Position numbers and translations under genes: made by a program. Of a stretch of DNA of 64,000 nt, positions 10,401 to 21,186 are shown piece after piece. The first letter of the stretch is position 1, and each line of letters begins with the position of its first letter. This stretch comes from Volvox africanus (lineage: Eukaryota; Chlorophyta; Chlorophyceae; Chlamydomonadales; Volvocaceae). Location: NCBI GenBank assembly GCA_030268105.1, contig BSDZ01000112.1, forward strand, positions 763,501-827,500. The letters are read 5' to 3'. The notes under the pieces were generated by a model. That model searched no databases. It was not told the origin of the DNA and worked only from the letters and a program-made list of their open reading frames with translations.

Positions 10401-11534
10401 GGTGACACAACAGCTCACCCGCGGCCTTAAAAGCAGTCCGTGGGCACCCTTCCGTAACAAACGGACGGCCTCCTTACGCCCGACTAGCTCTGGTTCGATT
10501 CGCGCGGCCATTGCGGTCACAGCGAAATTAACCATAGGCACCGCCTCAGTTTCGCCCCCCTTTGGTGTGACATGTTCGAACGACAGGAAAGGTACCTTAA
10601 TCGACAGAGTACCCTTGCACATATGCAGGGTTGCGGTCTCCATGTCGATGCGCGCGCGGTACTGTCGTAATGTCGACGACCCCATTATGTACGGTGCAGT
10701 CTCTGCTAAGCCCTGCAGCACGTACGGCCGGGTCACAACACGCAAAGGGCCTAACGATAGGCTAAGGGTAATCCTGCCCACGATGGGATGCTTACCCCCG
10801 TCAGCAAGGGTAACCTGTGTACAATCAGACGACTCTGGGGACAACCCCAGCGCATTCACCTCTGCGACAGAGATGAAGTCGTCACTGGCACCGGTGTCAA
10901 CAAGTGCCTTCAGAGTACGGCCATTCAAACCGATCTGAACCACAGGGACACGGTTATCTACGAGCGACTGCCCAGCAGACAACGTCAGTGCACTTAGGGC
11001 GGGTCCGTAACCAACGGCACCCCCGTCAGGAGCTTCGTACCAAACGTCAACCGAGTAGGATAGGTGTGGCCACGGAGCCAGCGTACCCTCCTGATCCACA
11101 CCATTAAACAAAACGGTGCCCGGCTCGAACCGGTGGACATGCCGCATACCCCTTAACAATGCCTCTGCCTTGCGCCGACAGAAAGCAGGGAGTAATACAC
11201 ATGCGGCAGTGCCTGGATATTGACGCCTACATCTCCTGTATATGGCCAACTGTTCCGACATCTCACGCAGAGACGAGGGGATGAACAAAACCACGTGGTT
11301 AGACAGATCGATAGACGACAGGGGACGGCGAGGTGTAAACAAATTACACAACGGGTCGAAGCAGAGAAGTCCCGTGCGTCCGTCAAGCGTGATGCGTCGC
11401 GCAATGACTCGCTCGATGTGTCCAAGTACACAAGGCAACAATGCCTTAACGGCTGGCCGTAAGGATGACCACCGACCACGCGTTAGTTCAGAAAACCCAG
11501 GTAGAGCCCCCTCCGCAGGAACCCGGGCAAGCCC
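7473..11534 (-). CDS. pol polyprotein of element B (protease-RT-RNase H-integrase-chromodomain)
   Basis: One open frame starting directly after the gag UAG (11535-11537) and ending with TGA at 7473. It has no natural ATG near its start and is in the gag frame, so it is most simply expressed as a Gag-Pol readthrough product. Counting from the LPCVLGH segment (TTG at 11441), landmarks are: protease DTG at about 182-184; reverse transcriptase about 400-580 with YLDD at about 544-547; RNase H about 690-810 with acidic residues in VSDAS, TGEQE, LKTDHK and NIADALSRH. Integrase follows with H890, H897 and CSLC at 927-930, then D about 960, D about 1021 and E about 1057. A chromodomain at about 1256-1315 has the aromatic pattern YLVKWTGY and NSWEP. 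Cleavage by the protease should release separate enzymes. No frameshift or premature stop is visible. Confidence 0.95.
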   Translation of the reverse strand, partial: GLARVPAEGALPGFSELTRGRWSSLRPAVKALLPCVLGHIERVIARRITLDGRTGLLCFDPLCNLFTPRRPLSSIDLSNHVVLFIPSSLREMSEQLAIYRRCRRQYPGTAACVLLPAFCRRKAEALLRGMRHVHRFEPGTVLFNGVDQEGTLAPWPHLSYSVDVWYEAPDGGAVGYGPALSALTLSAGQSLVDNRVPVVQIGLNGRTLKALVDTGASDDFISVAEVNALGLSPESSDCTQVTLADGGKHPIVGRITLSLSLGPLRVVTRPYVLQGLAETAPYIMGSSTLRQYRARIDMETATLHMCKGTLSIKVPFLSFEHVTPKGGETEAVPMVNFAVTAMAARIEPELVGRKEAVRLLRKGAHGLLLRPRVSCCVTTAQISVDPEVEALLSQYEDVFKDIPGLPPMRPVDHTIPLMPGAQPTARPMYRLSPLELDEVKRQVTDLLAKGMIRPSTSPYSAPILFVGKKDGTLRMCIDYRGLNANTVKNRYPLPRVDDLLDKLKGSAYFSSIDLQQGYNQIRIAASDIPKTAFRTPFGHFEYTVLSFGLTNAPATFQAVMDRMFRPFIDRFVVCYLDDILVYSKTREEHLEHLRLVLDVMRREQLFAKRAKCFWAQPQVEYLGHIVSATGVKMDPRKVAVVRDWPAPQNLTELRKFLGLTNYFRKFIEKYSIIAAPLTNLTRKGVFVSLESWTSQCQRAFEELKRIVAEDVTLAFPDYSLPFRVEVVSDASIFGSGAVLLQEGRPIAFTSKKFSGAEIRYTTGEQELLAVLHALKEWRCYLEGRPFTLKTDHKPLTFLQSVPTLNRRQARWMEYLARFNCTWEYISGKLNIADALSRHPSLHAAILAAPVVRPRSEGVPIATDLAERLKVAYSADAWFADPANVENLRKQNGLWLRTEGAATQIVVPNDDALRYDILARFHEDPLAGHPGSKRLIDLVQRSFWWPRLAKDAANFVQTCSLCQRNKALSGKGHGLLQPLPVPDAPWESVSMDFVVALPKTEGGYDAVFVMVDRLTKMVHLAPCTSSCTAEQTARLFFDNVVRLHGIPKNVISDRGGQFTSKFWEALCKLVGMRVNLSTAYHPQTDGQTERTNRTLGDMLRNYAGRTPLVWDTYLTAAEFALNNAVNRSTGKSPFFLNYGFHPALPVWRELEVNVPAAKLFAKSFMSRITDAKSCLDAAQQRTMEYYNKSKQDVTFSEGQLVLLSTKNLRSLADGSRKLLPRWIGPYPVVRMVGNVAVELALPADMPIHPTFHVSLVRPYRGTEPVPVPANAPAAIEPVPETWIAGKQKFYDVERVLDYRARRVGRHRRKRTVHEYLVKWTGYTDEHNSWEPARNFSQDMKPLLEEARKRATQAQ

Positions 11535-11537
11535 CTA
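11496..11537 (-). promoter_or_regulatory. Candidate UAG readthrough signal between gag and pol (element B)
   Basis: On the minus strand: UAG (11537-11535), 7-nt spacer (11534-11528), arm CCCGGGU (11527-11521), 18-nt loop (11520-11503), arm ACCUGGG (11502-11496). One pair that is G-C in element A is a G-U wobble here, so the stem is kept. Geometry is identical to elements A and C. Confidence 0.6.
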
Positions 11538-12770
11538 TTTCGGCTGAGGTACAAACGGCGGCATTAGAGGGCAATCCTTCGTAGAATGGCTCTCCGCACA
11601 CCGTAGACAAACGTTGGCCAATTTTCGATGCTCGAATTCGGAACGATTGCAATTCCATTTTGGCATAAATGTGTCGTCCGTACGAGTACGCTTCGCGTTG
11701 GGGTCGGAACGCTGTGCGGCTGCCGACGACGGCGCACCACCACGCTTCCTGTTCCTAGCTGGGTCCGAGCTCGGACCTGCCCCTCCTGTACCACGGACAC
11801 CCGAGCTAGCGCCCCCGCGCGCCTTGCGTTGCCCGTTGCTGCGTCGCGTCGCGGCAGTAGGCGTGGGGCGGGTCGCGCCGAGGTCCTGGTCGAGAGCCAC
11901 AGCTTCCCCAAGCGGATCCTGCACTTGCACGGCATTTGCACGAGGGGCAGACTTGACTTCTTCCTCGCCGGCAAGAAGTCGTATCTCCGCGCCCTTAGCA
12001 AAAGCGACCAACGCGTCATACGACTTGATCTGCGCTCCAACCAAGTCAGTGGCGCACCATTTAGCCAAAAGTTTCGTTAGGCCTCGCCTAAACCAAAAGA
12101 CACGCTCAGATTCGGTGAGGTCAGCAATGGGAGTCACAAGTGCTTCAAAGCGTGACTGGTACGCAGGTACATTTTCATCCCGACGCATGTGGTAGCTACC
12201 CGCTGCCAAAACGTTACGAGCTTCCACATCGCGTGCTTGAACCTCAGTAGCGAATCGTGCGAGCAAAGCGGCGACTAACTCGTCAAAAGTATAGCTGCCC
12301 CGGGCGTTGGTCCAATTGCGATACCAGTCCTTCGCTGCGCCCTCGAGGGTGTTACCAACGAAGAGACACCTGATACCGTCATTATCGCCACCATGAACAG
12401 CTTGGAGGTACTTTTTAGCGTCACGCACGTACGCACGAGTTGCATCGGCTATGCTATGCCCTGGTGTCTTGTCGGTCAGCGAAATATTGAGCCTAGGAAC
12501 GGGAATCGACAATCTCATCACCTCAGGGATGTCATCATGCCCTCGAGCTTGAGGTAATGGCAGAACCCTTGGTCCAGCAGTGTTGTCCATATTCGTGTTC
12601 ACTGCTGAATGCGGCACAATTAAGTGAGCAGGGGTCTGAAGGAAAAGGGGCTCTTGAGTGGCTCGCGCGCCAACAGTCTCAAGACCTCTATCCGGCGCTC
12701 TAGCAGCTACAACGAAATCGGGTTGGCTAGCTAGGCTAGTGTGCGGCGTATCGTCGTGTTCCGCGGACAT
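11535..12770 (-). CDS. gag of element B
   Basis: 411-residue Gag with an ATG start (MSAEHDD) and a UAG end. The central region, roughly residues 110-240, carries the Retrotrans_gag-type capsid segment (landmarks RAYVRDAKKYL, CLFVGNTLEGAAKDWY, YQSRFEAL, FWFRRGL). A low-complexity basic linker follows, then a single C-terminal zinc knuckle CLRCAESHSTKDC (CX2CX3HX4C). It forms the particle and packages RNA. The leader between the 5' LTR and the ATG is about 466 nt. The downstream pol is in the same frame, so the UAG decides the Gag to Gag-Pol ratio. It is clearly homologous to gag of element C (19948-21186) and more distantly to gag of D. Confidence 0.93.
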   Translation of the reverse strand: MSAEHDDTPHTSLASQPDFVVAARAPDRGLETVGARATQEPLFLQTPAHLIVPHSAVNTNMDNTAGPRVLPLPQARGHDDIPEVMRLSIPVPRLNISLTDKTPGHSIADATRAYVRDAKKYLQAVHGGDNDGIRCLFVGNTLEGAAKDWYRNWTNARGSYTFDELVAALLARFATEVQARDVEARNVLAAGSYHMRRDENVPAYQSRFEALVTPIADLTESERVFWFRRGLTKLLAKWCATDLVGAQIKSYDALVAFAKGAEIRLLAGEEEVKSAPRANAVQVQDPLGEAVALDQDLGATRPTPTAATRRSNGQRKARGGASSGVRGTGGAGPSSDPARNRKRGGAPSSAAAQRSDPNAKRTRTDDTFMPKWNCNRSEFEHRKLANVCLRCAESHSTKDCPLMPPFVPQPK

Positions 12771-13236
12771 GGAGCACGAAACGATACCCTAGTTTTGCAT
12801 AATAGAAGCCGACTTCTATCGCAAAGGCAAGAGTACAAAGCGATTCGGTGAGCCTACCGACAGTACTCTTGAGAAGATTCAGCAAACTCAGCAAGTAATT
12901 GCCCAGCTGAGTCCTGATCTCCGTAGTTTGGGCAATGAGAGTCGCCAACTGGTCCGGACGAACGCCGGTCTCAGTCGCCGCGGCAAGCAATGCCGGTGCA
13001 CTGAGATTACCTGCGACTCAGAGCGTACACTTACACAACAAGTGCAGCAATCTAAGTAAAAGCAATTAAACAATTACAAACCGGAAGCGGCGGCGTCCAA
13101 AACGGCGCGGCCTAAGTCTTCGGCAAAAGTATCTAGCGGTCCTCGTGGTTCGTCGCTGGAACTCGCCATAGAAAGAACCTACTTCCGATTAGACAAAGAG
13201 AGACAGTTAGGCAACGAACCTGTCTCGATACCAAAT
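12771..13236 (-). other. Untranslated leader of element B with primer-binding site
   Basis: Directly inside the 5' LTR, minus strand 13236-13215 reads (AT)TTGGTATCGAGACAGGTT. TGGTATCGAGACAGG is complementary to a tRNA 3' end of the form CTCGATACCA. Plant initiator-Met tRNAs end CTGATACCA, so an initiator-Met primer is likely, but the exact tRNA was not seen in the window. The remaining leader has no long ORF and may hold packaging signals. Confidence 0.75.
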
Positions 13237-14059
13237 TGTTGTACCTCTCGTTCGCGTTTGCTCATGAGTATCTGCACGTCTGGAGACTATCGACACCGAT
13301 GCGCGAGCACTTGCAAGTACAGCAAGGCAAGCGAGAGCAAACAAAGACAGCGGAAGACTTCAAGACGAAGAGAGATATAACTTACGGTCTTACAGGTCGG
13401 AATGATGCAATGAACGAAATCGCCGTCAGCGCCGGAAGCAAGCAATCATCACGCGGCGGTGATTAGCGAAGTTAAGGCTTAGCTCGGGCTAAGTAGAATA
13501 GTGTATAGAAATAGTAATTTAGAACACACGAGTGTTCTCCGGTATCGGATATCTGGCTAGCTTAGCCGTCCTCGCATCTGTTATACTCGCAGCATCGCAA
13601 TGCCGTATGATTCACATTAGGAGGCCGATCCTAGATGTGACAACCCTACTGCGTCTAGGCGATGTCTACGCATAACAACGTATAAGCCTTTCCGGCATTC
13701 GCATGATGCAAGGGTCCGGATAACAATATCCGGTTGCAGGGCATGCATCGCGACGAGTGCGGCGCTCTCAACGTGTGCTTTAATGAAGTAATATTATATC
13801 AGATAATATTACTTATCGTTTCGTGGCACGAGCATAATGCGCACTTCAATGATTAGGTCATTCATGCATGCTAGGCGAATTTGCCATGATGCGATGTCGC
13901 GATGGATAATGACAACATGCCAGATGCATATATAAATGTATGCGAATACATTTATATCATGCAGATTCATTCATATGTAATGCGTTCATCACAAAAGCAC
14001 TTCGACTCATAGGATCGCGTCGACCTACACGTCGACGGGAAATGAATCGTAGCACAACA
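13237..14059 (-). repeat. 5' LTR of element B
   Basis: 823 bp, bounded by TGTTGTACCTCTCG and GTAGCACAACA on the plus strand. In element orientation it would carry the promoter and start of the genomic RNA. A TATA-like TATAAATG lies in an inverted repeat near 13934-13960. Two bases differ from the 3' LTR. Confidence 0.95.
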
Positions 14060-14213
14060 CATGGCACATCCCATAATGCGCCCCACGGGACATCCCATAT
14101 GGCGCTCCACGGGACATCCCATATGGCGGCCCACAGGACATGCCATATGGTGGCCCACGGGACATGCCATATGGCGTCCCACAGCACATCCCATATGGCG
14201 CTCCACGGGACAT
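14060..14213. repeat. 24-bp minisatellite array, right remnant
   Basis: Six to seven more units of the same 24-bp minisatellite, on the far side of element B. They include the GACATGCC/GGTGG variant pair found twice in the left part. This shows that B inserted near the right end of a once continuous array. The units here are more diverged (GGCGTCC, GGCGCTCC) than the array centre. Confidence 0.93.
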
Positions 14214-15076
14214 CATGGTTGTTATGCTTGATTATGACAGATCATAAGCAACAGTAAGTTACAAAAGCGCTTAAACCAGACAATGCGCGACAAAGTCTTC
14301 CCTGGTCGTTGACTCACTCAAGCATCTATGTATATGCAGAGTGCAGCAGTACGCAACGTGACCATGGGTTGTATGACCATGAACTTCCCTATGACACGCA
14401 CGCAATCTACCTTCACTGCAACATGCTGCAGAATACATAGTTCAGGCTTTTCTCTAGTCCACATGCTGTGCGGTTGTGGAGATGCCACTATACTAAAAGG
14501 CCAGAGCTCTGCATACTGAGGCCCGACAAAACATGTCACAAAAATGGGCACTGCGCCCCTTTTAATCAAACAACATGAACAAAGATCATAATAGGCAAAC
14601 AGAAGGCATATTGTTGCCATGCTTACAGATAACAGCTAAAATTGAACCATCCACTACTGGACATTGTACGCAAGCAACAAGCAAATAGACAGATGATGTG
14701 GCAAACATGCTGAAGAAGGTACACGAATGAGTAGTCTAGTGCACATTCCCAATAGCACTCATTCCTCCCCGACTGGTCACATGTAGAGGGGACGGAGCCA
14801 GGCGCAACATTCATCAAGCACGCAAGCTACGTTGTCATACTTAGGATTATGAGCCCGGCAGCGTAGAGGCTCCAAATAAGCTCCAGCTGGCTGCACGCCA
14901 TGTCACTATCCATCGTCCTCCATGCGGCACAACCGACTCCAAACCTCAACCAGAAGCAAGACATGGACGTGGGTCAGACGCTGTTGCCATTGAAACAGGA
15001 CTGACTTCCCAGGATTAATGACTTCCCAGGTTATGCGAAACAAGGCAGGTACTCCGCACATGCCAGCGTGCCTGGG
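14214..15076. other. No gene recognised; 3' flank of the NTPase-nuclease gene
   Basis: About 860 bp of mixed sequence between the minisatellite and the last exon of the minus-strand gene. It contains no convincing ORF or repeat. Part of it is probably the 3' untranslated region of that gene. Confidence 0.5.
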
Positions 15077-15466
15077 TCAACTCATCCAGGGCACCTCCAG
15101 CACCCACTGCTCAATACCCTCGGGAATCTCGGGCACAAACTTATATTTCTTAAAAATTTGGCTGGGGACAACGAAATACAACTTCTTTGGCTTGCGATGG
15201 AGCTGCTCAGCAGCTGCTAGTAGGCCATCCAGGGGGACCCGACGTTTTTGGGCAATGGTAATCTGGAAAAGGAAGTCAGGCTGCATGATTGAATCCACAG
15301 CGGGGAAGTTGTGATTGGGGGGTACACAGTAGATATTGTCGGCCTGCTCTCGCACCTCCTCCAGCTTGTAGAATTTATGAACACCTGAACATTGCAGCTG
15401 GAGACCAGTTGGAGACACGTCCTGTGAAATATAGGCCGTCTTGGATGAGCCCAACCGCCGCACCTA
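15077..15466 (-). pseudogene. Last exon of Crinkler/RHS-type gene (nuclease-like C-terminus)
   Basis: The exon begins after an AG acceptor (TAG at 15467-15469 on the minus strand) and ends with TGA at 15077-15079. It encodes about 129 residues, including FPAVDSIMQPDFLFQITIA and PKKLYFVVPSQIFKKY. This pattern, an aspartate, then a Q-x-T strand, then LYFVVP, is typical of the C-terminal restriction-endonuclease-like part of Crinkler/RHS proteins (family knowledge). It joins in phase to the exon ending at 28419, which carries the preceding GG-x-F motif. It now lies 12.95 kb from that exon because of retrotransposons in the intron. The exon itself is open. The gene is called a pseudogene because of the TRIM in an upstream exon. 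Confidence 0.7.
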
Positions 15467-15474
15467 TTTAGTGT

Positions 15475-16281
15475 TGTATGCCAGTTCGATCACCGGTTGC
15501 ACTGAAATAGGCCGCAATGTATCTAAACATCATGAAGCATAATGCAATCATATTAGCATGATATACTCGAGTATATCTAGCTAATCGGACATATTACATT
15601 GTCATTCACGACATCGCGCTGTCGGTCAACATGTTTGACTCGAGGCTGATAATTAATGCGCGATCTATCCATTGGCATATTATATCACGTAATAATACTT
15701 TAAATATTATTACCTTATTTACGTCATAAACCATACGCGTATGCGAGAAGGCGACGATCGTGATGGTTGGGTCGGCAACCGAATATCGATATTCGGACCT
15801 TTGCATATTGCATGCGTTGCATCCAATAATATCACGGATGACACGATATTTAGAGCAGTGTTACCAAGGTACTCACACTTGAGATCGGAATCCAGTGAGA
15901 CCTGTACTGCGCATCGGTATCGCGATGTGATAGGTGCGAGGACGGCCGCCTAGAGACCGAAGTCGGCTTGTGCTACTTTGGACTAAGTACTCGAGAACTT
16001 AAATCTATCTGATACGCATACATACGATATAATCATTTATATTCGGCCTGAGCTATTCTAGCATCCCATCTGCAGCCGAGTGATGAACATTGCCCACGGG
16101 GTCTGACGGCGATCTACTGATTTGTAAACGAGGATTATTGTAAGTTGAATCTTTCCTTAATCTTGAGTCTTCCGCTGTCACTTTACTCGCATTGAATCGC
16201 CTTGCTGTTCGTAAGCACGGTGCGCACTAGCTAACATTCAGACGTGCAGATCCAGTGCATGATTGAAGGAAGGATACAACA
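15475..16281 (+). repeat. Left outer LTR of the C/D composite
   Basis: 807 bp, TGTTGTATGCCAG to GGATACAACA. It contains perfect 18-bp palindromes at 15560-15577 (GATATACTCGAGTATATC) and 15779-15796 (CCGAATATCGATATTCGG). It is preceded by TTTAG, the same 5 bp that follows the right outer LTR. Confidence 0.92.
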
Positions 16282-16639
16282 AGGACTCTACCTTTGGAAT
16301 TTTCGCTCGAGTACTATCCACGTTCAAGTAAACTCCGTCGCGAGTAAAAATGTAGTCCACCAATACGTAGTCACCTTCAAATGAGTATATCCTTAATAGC
16401 TGGACCTGTCAAATGTCCGACTTATTGGGGAAGCGATTCCGAGTATGATGGCAAGGAAAATCCTTCCGTGGATTTAAGACCAGTCCGTGTGGCGAAAATA
16501 CAATTAGTATTAACAGACGGGGGCTATACCAAAAGTTATAGGAGAGGATGATACAGTACCGACTTGCCGACAAAGTTATCCTGTGAAGCTCCTCGCCGCC
16601 GTTCGCTCGTGCAAGAATCTACTCTCCAATAGCGACGAT
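16282..16639. other. Scrambled internal sequence of the composite
   Basis: About 360 bp between the left LTR and the broken end of pol C. It matches neither pol C nor pol D in an obvious way. On the minus strand, next to AGGAC (16282-16286), an open stretch reads GDYVLVDYIFTRDGVYLNV. On the plus strand near 16480-16550 a short frame weakly resembles the region before the protease (VRVAKIQLVL). I cannot assign its origin. Confidence 0.4.
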
Positions 16640-19600
16640 GAGACAGGGTGCGATTTGTGCATTCAGTTTGCCCATCGGATTGTGGATGATATGCTGTGCT
16701 CAAATGAACGCGCATACCGACGAGTTGACATAGCGCTTCCCAAAACTTAGACGTGAATTGACCGCCGCGATCGGATATCACATTTTTAGGAACGCCGTGT
16801 AATCGGACCACGTTATCGAAAAATAATCGTGCTGTTTGCTCAGCGGTGCAAGACGAGGTGCACGGGGCTAAGTGAACCATCTTGGTCAAGCGATCGACCA
16901 TAACGAACACCAAGTCGTATCCCCCCTCAGTTTTGGGCAGCGCGACTACAAAGTCCATTGAAACACTTTCCCAAGGGGCATCTGGTATAGGTAAAGGTTG
17001 TAACAAACCCTGGCCCTTACCGGATAGTGCTTTATTGTGCTGACATAAACTGCACCTTTGCATGAAGTTTTCCACATCCTTTACCATGCGCGGCCACCAG
17101 AATGAGCGTCGTACAAGCTCTGCCAGACATGTACTTCCAGGATGTCCTGCTAACGGATCCTCGTGGAACCGCGCAAGAATATCGTAGCGTAAAGCGTCAT
17201 CGTTCGGCACGACGATTTGTGTGGTCAAACCATTTTTCCGTAGCCACAAATCGTTGCGCTTGTGCAGATGCTCCACATTACTTGGAGAAGCAAACCATGG
17301 ATCGGTTTGATATGCCATCTTGAGTCGTTGCACGAGATCCGCTGCTATCAGCACCTCCTGACTGCGTGAACGAGTAACCGGTGCTGCCAAAATCGCAGCA
17401 TGTAATGATGGATGTCGACTGAGGGCGTCAGCAATATTAATTCTGCCGGCGATATATTCCCAAGTACAGTCGAAATGAGATAGATATTCCATCCACCGGG
17501 CTTGTCGTCGATTAAGCGTGGGGACACTCTGCAAGAATGTCAGTGGTTTGTGGTCAGTCTTCAGCGTAAAAGGGCGACCTTCGAGGTAACAGCGCCACTC
17601 CTTCAAAGCATGTAGAGCTGCCAACAGCTCTTGCTCTCCGGTTGTATATCGGGCCTCCGCACCCGAGAACTTCTTACTCGTGAAGGTGATTGGTCGTCCT
17701 TCCTGCAACAATACAGCGCCACTTCCATGCAAAGAAGCATCCGATACAACTTCAACACGGAATGGCAACGAGTAATCAGGGAAAGAGAGGGTAACGTCGT
17801 TGGCGACAATTCGCTTGAGCTCTTCGAATGCCCGCTGACACGCGGGTGTCCAGGCTTCGAGGGAAGCGAAACCTCCTTTCTTCGTCAAATTCGTAAGCGG
17901 GGCCGCAATAATGGAGTATTTATTGATAAACTTACGGAAGTAGTTGGTCAAACCCAAGAACTGGCATAGTTCTGTGAGATTCTGCGGCGCGGGCCACTCA
18001 CAAACCACAGCTACTTTCCGAGGGTCCATCCTTATTCCAGTGGCTGACACGATGTGGCCCAAATACTCCACCTGAGGCTGCGCCCAAAAACACTTGGCAC
18101 GTTTAGCAAACAATTGCTCCCGCTTCATCACCTCAAGCACAAGCTTGAGATGCTTCAGGTGTTCCTCGCGCGTCTTGGAATATATTAAGATATCATCCAA
18201 GTAACAAACGATGAACCTGTCGATATACGGTCTGAACATGCGATCCATCACTGCTTGAAATGTGGCGGGCGCATTAGTAAGTCCAAACGACAAGACCGTG
18301 TACTCGAAGTGACCAAAGGGGGTCCGAAAAGCGGTTTTCGGAATATCAGAGGCAGCAATGCGTATCTGATTATATCCTTGTTGAAGGTCAATCGAGGAAA
18401 AATAAGCTGAGCCCTTCAGCTTATCGAGCAGGTCATCGACGCGCGGCAAAGGGTAGGGATTTTTAATCGTGGTCGCATTCAAGCCCCTATAATCAATGCA
18501 CATGCGCAACGTCCCATCCTTCTTACCGACAAATCCTTCTTATCATCCTTCTTCTCGGCGCAGAATATGGCGATGTGCTGGGCCGAATCATACCCTTTGC
18601 GAGCAGATCCCCCGCTTGCCGCTTCACTTCATCTAGCTCCAACGGCCTTAACCTGTACATAGGTCGTGAAACGGGTTGTGCTCCGGGCACAAGAGGGATC
18701 GTGTGGTCAACAGGTCACATAGGTGGGAGCCCTGGGATGTCGCCAAAGACATCAGCATATTTATGCAGGAGGGCTTCGACCTCAAGATCCTTCATGGTGG
18801 ACTGCGCGGTGGTAGCATTCGATTGCACCCGTGGCCTCACAAGCAACACATGGGCGCCTTTCCGTATCATCCGATCGGTTTCTTTGCGCCCAATTAGCTT
18901 GGGTTCTTGATTTCCGCTGACGATCGCCGCCAAAGCAAAATTAACCTCAGGCTCCGCAACAGTTCCACCCTCCTCTGGTGTGACATCTTGGTACGACAGG
19001 AAAGGTACCTTAGTCGATAGGTTCCCTTTGCACAAACTAAGTGTGGTGGACTCCATATCGATGCGCGCGCGGTACTGTCGTAATGTCGCGGCACCCAAAA
19101 TGTACTGTGCCGTCTCCGAGAGACCTTGTAGCACATACGGCTGGGCCCTAACACGCAGAGGGCCTATCGATAGGCTTAGGGTGATCCTGCCCACGATGGG
19201 ATGCTTACCTCCATCAGCGAGGGTAACCTGTGCACAATCAGACGACTGAGGGGTCAACCCCAAAGCATTCACCTCCTTTGCCGAGATGAAGTCATCACTG
19301 GTGCCGGTATCCACGAGCGCCTTCATCAGTCGACCTCCGAGGCCGATTTTGATAATAGGGACACGATTCCCTGTCGGAGTCGACTCCGCGGAAAGTAAAA
19401 GGGATCCTATAGCAGGCTCGAACCTGGTAGGATTTAAAAGAGGGGCCTCGAACCAAACTTCAGCAGCATAAGGTAGTTTAGGCAACATCGTCGGTTTACC
19501 CGTCACATCCACACCGTTAAACAAAACGGTGCCCGACTCGAATCGGAGGACACATTGCATACCTTCCAATAAAGATGCCACTTTACTTTGGCTAAAAGAG

Positions 19601-19947
19601 GGAATTAATATACAAGCTGCAGTGTCCGGACTTCGACGGCGATACCTCTTGTATCTGGTGAGCTGCTTGCACAGCTCACGGGAAGATGAAGGGATAAATA
19701 GAGTAACGTGGCCAGATAAATCGAGGGAAGAAAGAGGGCAATGCGGTGCAAACAAATTACACAGCGGGTCGAAATGGTTTAGTCCCGTGCGCCCGTCGAG
19801 CGAAAAACGTCGCTCGATAGCCCGCTCGATTTGTCCAAAAACAGAAGGTAAAAGGGCCCTTACAGCCGGACGCAACGATGGCCAGCGGCCACATTCACTC
19901 TCTTCAATCCCGGGAGAAGTCCCTTCCTCCACATCCCGGGCAACTTC
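16640..19947 (-). pseudogene. pol of element C, truncated and broken
   Basis: It starts directly after the gag UAG (19948-19950), in the gag frame. Present are the protease (VDTGTSDDF), reverse transcriptase (YLDD) and RNase H. Integrase is complete only up to the third catalytic region (QTECTNRTL), where homology stops near 16640. Three defects are visible: a TGA at 18715-18717 where element B has an arginine codon after LPPM; an insertion of about 20 nt near 18535-18555 that copies nearby GAAGGATG sequence; and loss of the integrase C-terminus and chromodomain. ERTNRTL has also become ECTNRTL. From the RT core onward it is very close to pol D. Confidence 0.9.
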
Positions 19948-19950
19948 CTA
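19909..19950 (-). promoter_or_regulatory. Candidate UAG readthrough signal between gag and pol (element C)
   Basis: On the minus strand: UAG (19950-19948), 7-nt spacer GAAGUUG, arm CCCGGGA (19940-19934), 18-nt loop (19933-19916), arm UCCCGGG (19915-19909). The closing pair is A-U, where elements A and B have U-A: a compensatory change. Spacer and loop lengths equal those of A and B although their sequences differ. Confidence 0.6.
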
Positions 19951-21186
19951 AGTCGTCTTGGGTACGAAAGGTGGCAAAAGAGGGCATTCGCGAGTAGGGT
20001 GCTCTCCCGCACACCTCAAGCAAAGATTAGCTAACTTCCGACGGTCAAACTCCGAACGTCGGCACTCCCACTTTTGCATATAAGGATCGTCTGTCCGGGG
20101 CTTCTTAACACTAGGAGCCGCGTTCTGCATTGCAGCTACAGACGGCGCGCTCTCCCTTCGCTTTCCTTTCGCATGGCCAGAGCTCGGCCCAGCTCCCGCA
20201 GACCCACGATTACTTGGGCTTTGGCGTCCACGATTATCATACCGTCTTTCCTTTCGAACGGTATTCACGGCCGCTGCGGAGCGTTGACGATCGGAACCCT
20301 GGTCCTTCGGTGTCGACTCCGAAGGTGGTTCCTGCACTCGCATCGCGTGAATACGAGGATTAATTTGCTTAGCGTCTTTTCCAGCCAAATTTCGAACTTC
20401 TGCACCTCTAGCAAAAGTTACTAAAGCATAATAAGATGAGAATGGAATTCCACTGAGATCAGTGGCACACCACCGCGCAAGGGATTCCGTGAGACCATGA
20501 TGAAACCAAAAGATACGATCCTCCTCAGGAAAGTTAACAATAGGGGTTATCAGGGCCTCAAAACGGGACTGATAAGCAGGGACGGTCTCATGTGGACGCA
20601 TATGGTACGTGCCTTGTGCCAGCGTCTTACGAGCCTCGTTGCTACGAGAGCGAACTTCCGTAGCAAAGCGAGCAAGGAGAGCATCGATCAGGTTATCAAA
20701 CGTATACTGGCCCCTAGCGGTGGTCCATTCGTCATACCAATCCTTTGCGGCACCCTCGAGGGTATTCCCAACGAACAGGCATTTAATAGAATCACATCCC
20801 CCGCCGTGCACCGCTTGCAGATATTGCCTAGCGTCACGAACGTAAGCCCGAGTCTTATCCGCGATGCTATGTCCTGAATTCTTTGCCTTTTCGTCAGCAG
20901 AAATATTGAGCTTGGGCACGGGGATAGTCAACTTCATTACATCCGGTATTCCGACGGGTTCTTGCACCGCGGGTATTACCGGAGCCCGTTGTGCTCCAAC
21001 TCCTTCACTTGTTGTAGCCGCTGCCGACAGTGGTACAATTAAATGTGAAGGGGTCTGAAGAACAATGGGGTCAGACATGATACGAGTCCCGACAGTATCG
21101 GGATCGGCAAAAACAGGTCTAGCGGCAAGGCCGCTATCGGGTTGGCTAGCGGTGCCCAGATAGGAACTATCTTCGCATCCCGACAT
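19948..21186 (-). CDS. gag of element C
   Basis: About 412 residues from the ATG at 21186 (MSGCEDSS), chosen because it matches the start and length of gag B; the frame is open further upstream. It has the same architecture as gag B: a capsid-type region (RAYVRDARQYLQAV, CLFVGNTLEGAAKDWYDE, YQSRFEALITP), a basic linker and a zinc knuckle CLRCAGEHPTREC with CX2CX3HX4C spacing. It ends at UAG 19948-19950 and is followed by pol in the same frame. The ORF is intact although the pol behind it is broken. Confidence 0.9.
   Translation of the reverse strand: MSGCEDSSYLGTASQPDSGLAARPVFADPDTVGTRIMSDPIVLQTPSHLIVPLSAAATTSEGVGAQRAPVIPAVQEPVGIPDVMKLTIPVPKLNISADEKAKNSGHSIADKTRAYVRDARQYLQAVHGGGCDSIKCLFVGNTLEGAAKDWYDEWTTARGQYTFDNLIDALLARFATEVRSRSNEARKTLAQGTYHMRPHETVPAYQSRFEALITPIVNFPEEDRIFWFHHGLTESLARWCATDLSGIPFSSYYALVTFARGAEVRNLAGKDAKQINPRIHAMRVQEPPSESTPKDQGSDRQRSAAAVNTVRKERRYDNRGRQSPSNRGSAGAGPSSGHAKGKRRESAPSVAAMQNAAPSVKKPRTDDPYMQKWECRRSEFDRRKLANLCLRCAGEHPTRECPLLPPFVPKTT

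Larger units (their letters stand above)
6591..14059 (-). mobile_element. Complete Ty3/gypsy chromovirus B
   Basis: Full-length 7469-bp LTR retrotransposon on the minus strand. It has a 5' LTR 13237-14059, primer-binding site, gag, a UAG, pol with chromodomain, polypurine tract and 3' LTR 6591-7413. Both LTRs are 823 bp, and I see only two differences between them (around 6961/13607 and 7013/13659), so the insertion is young. It landed inside the 24-bp minisatellite. The flanks are CACGG on the left and CATGG on the right, a 5-bp target duplication with one mismatch, and minisatellite units continue at 14060. Both ORFs are open, so it may be autonomous if the gag UAG is read through. Confidence 0.96.

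Noticed and set aside
15606..15953. Short ORFs inside the C/D LTRs (also at 22124-22324 and 27645-27845)
   Set aside because: They occur in every LTR copy only because the LTR is repeated. They have no domain and are not kept between LTR families.
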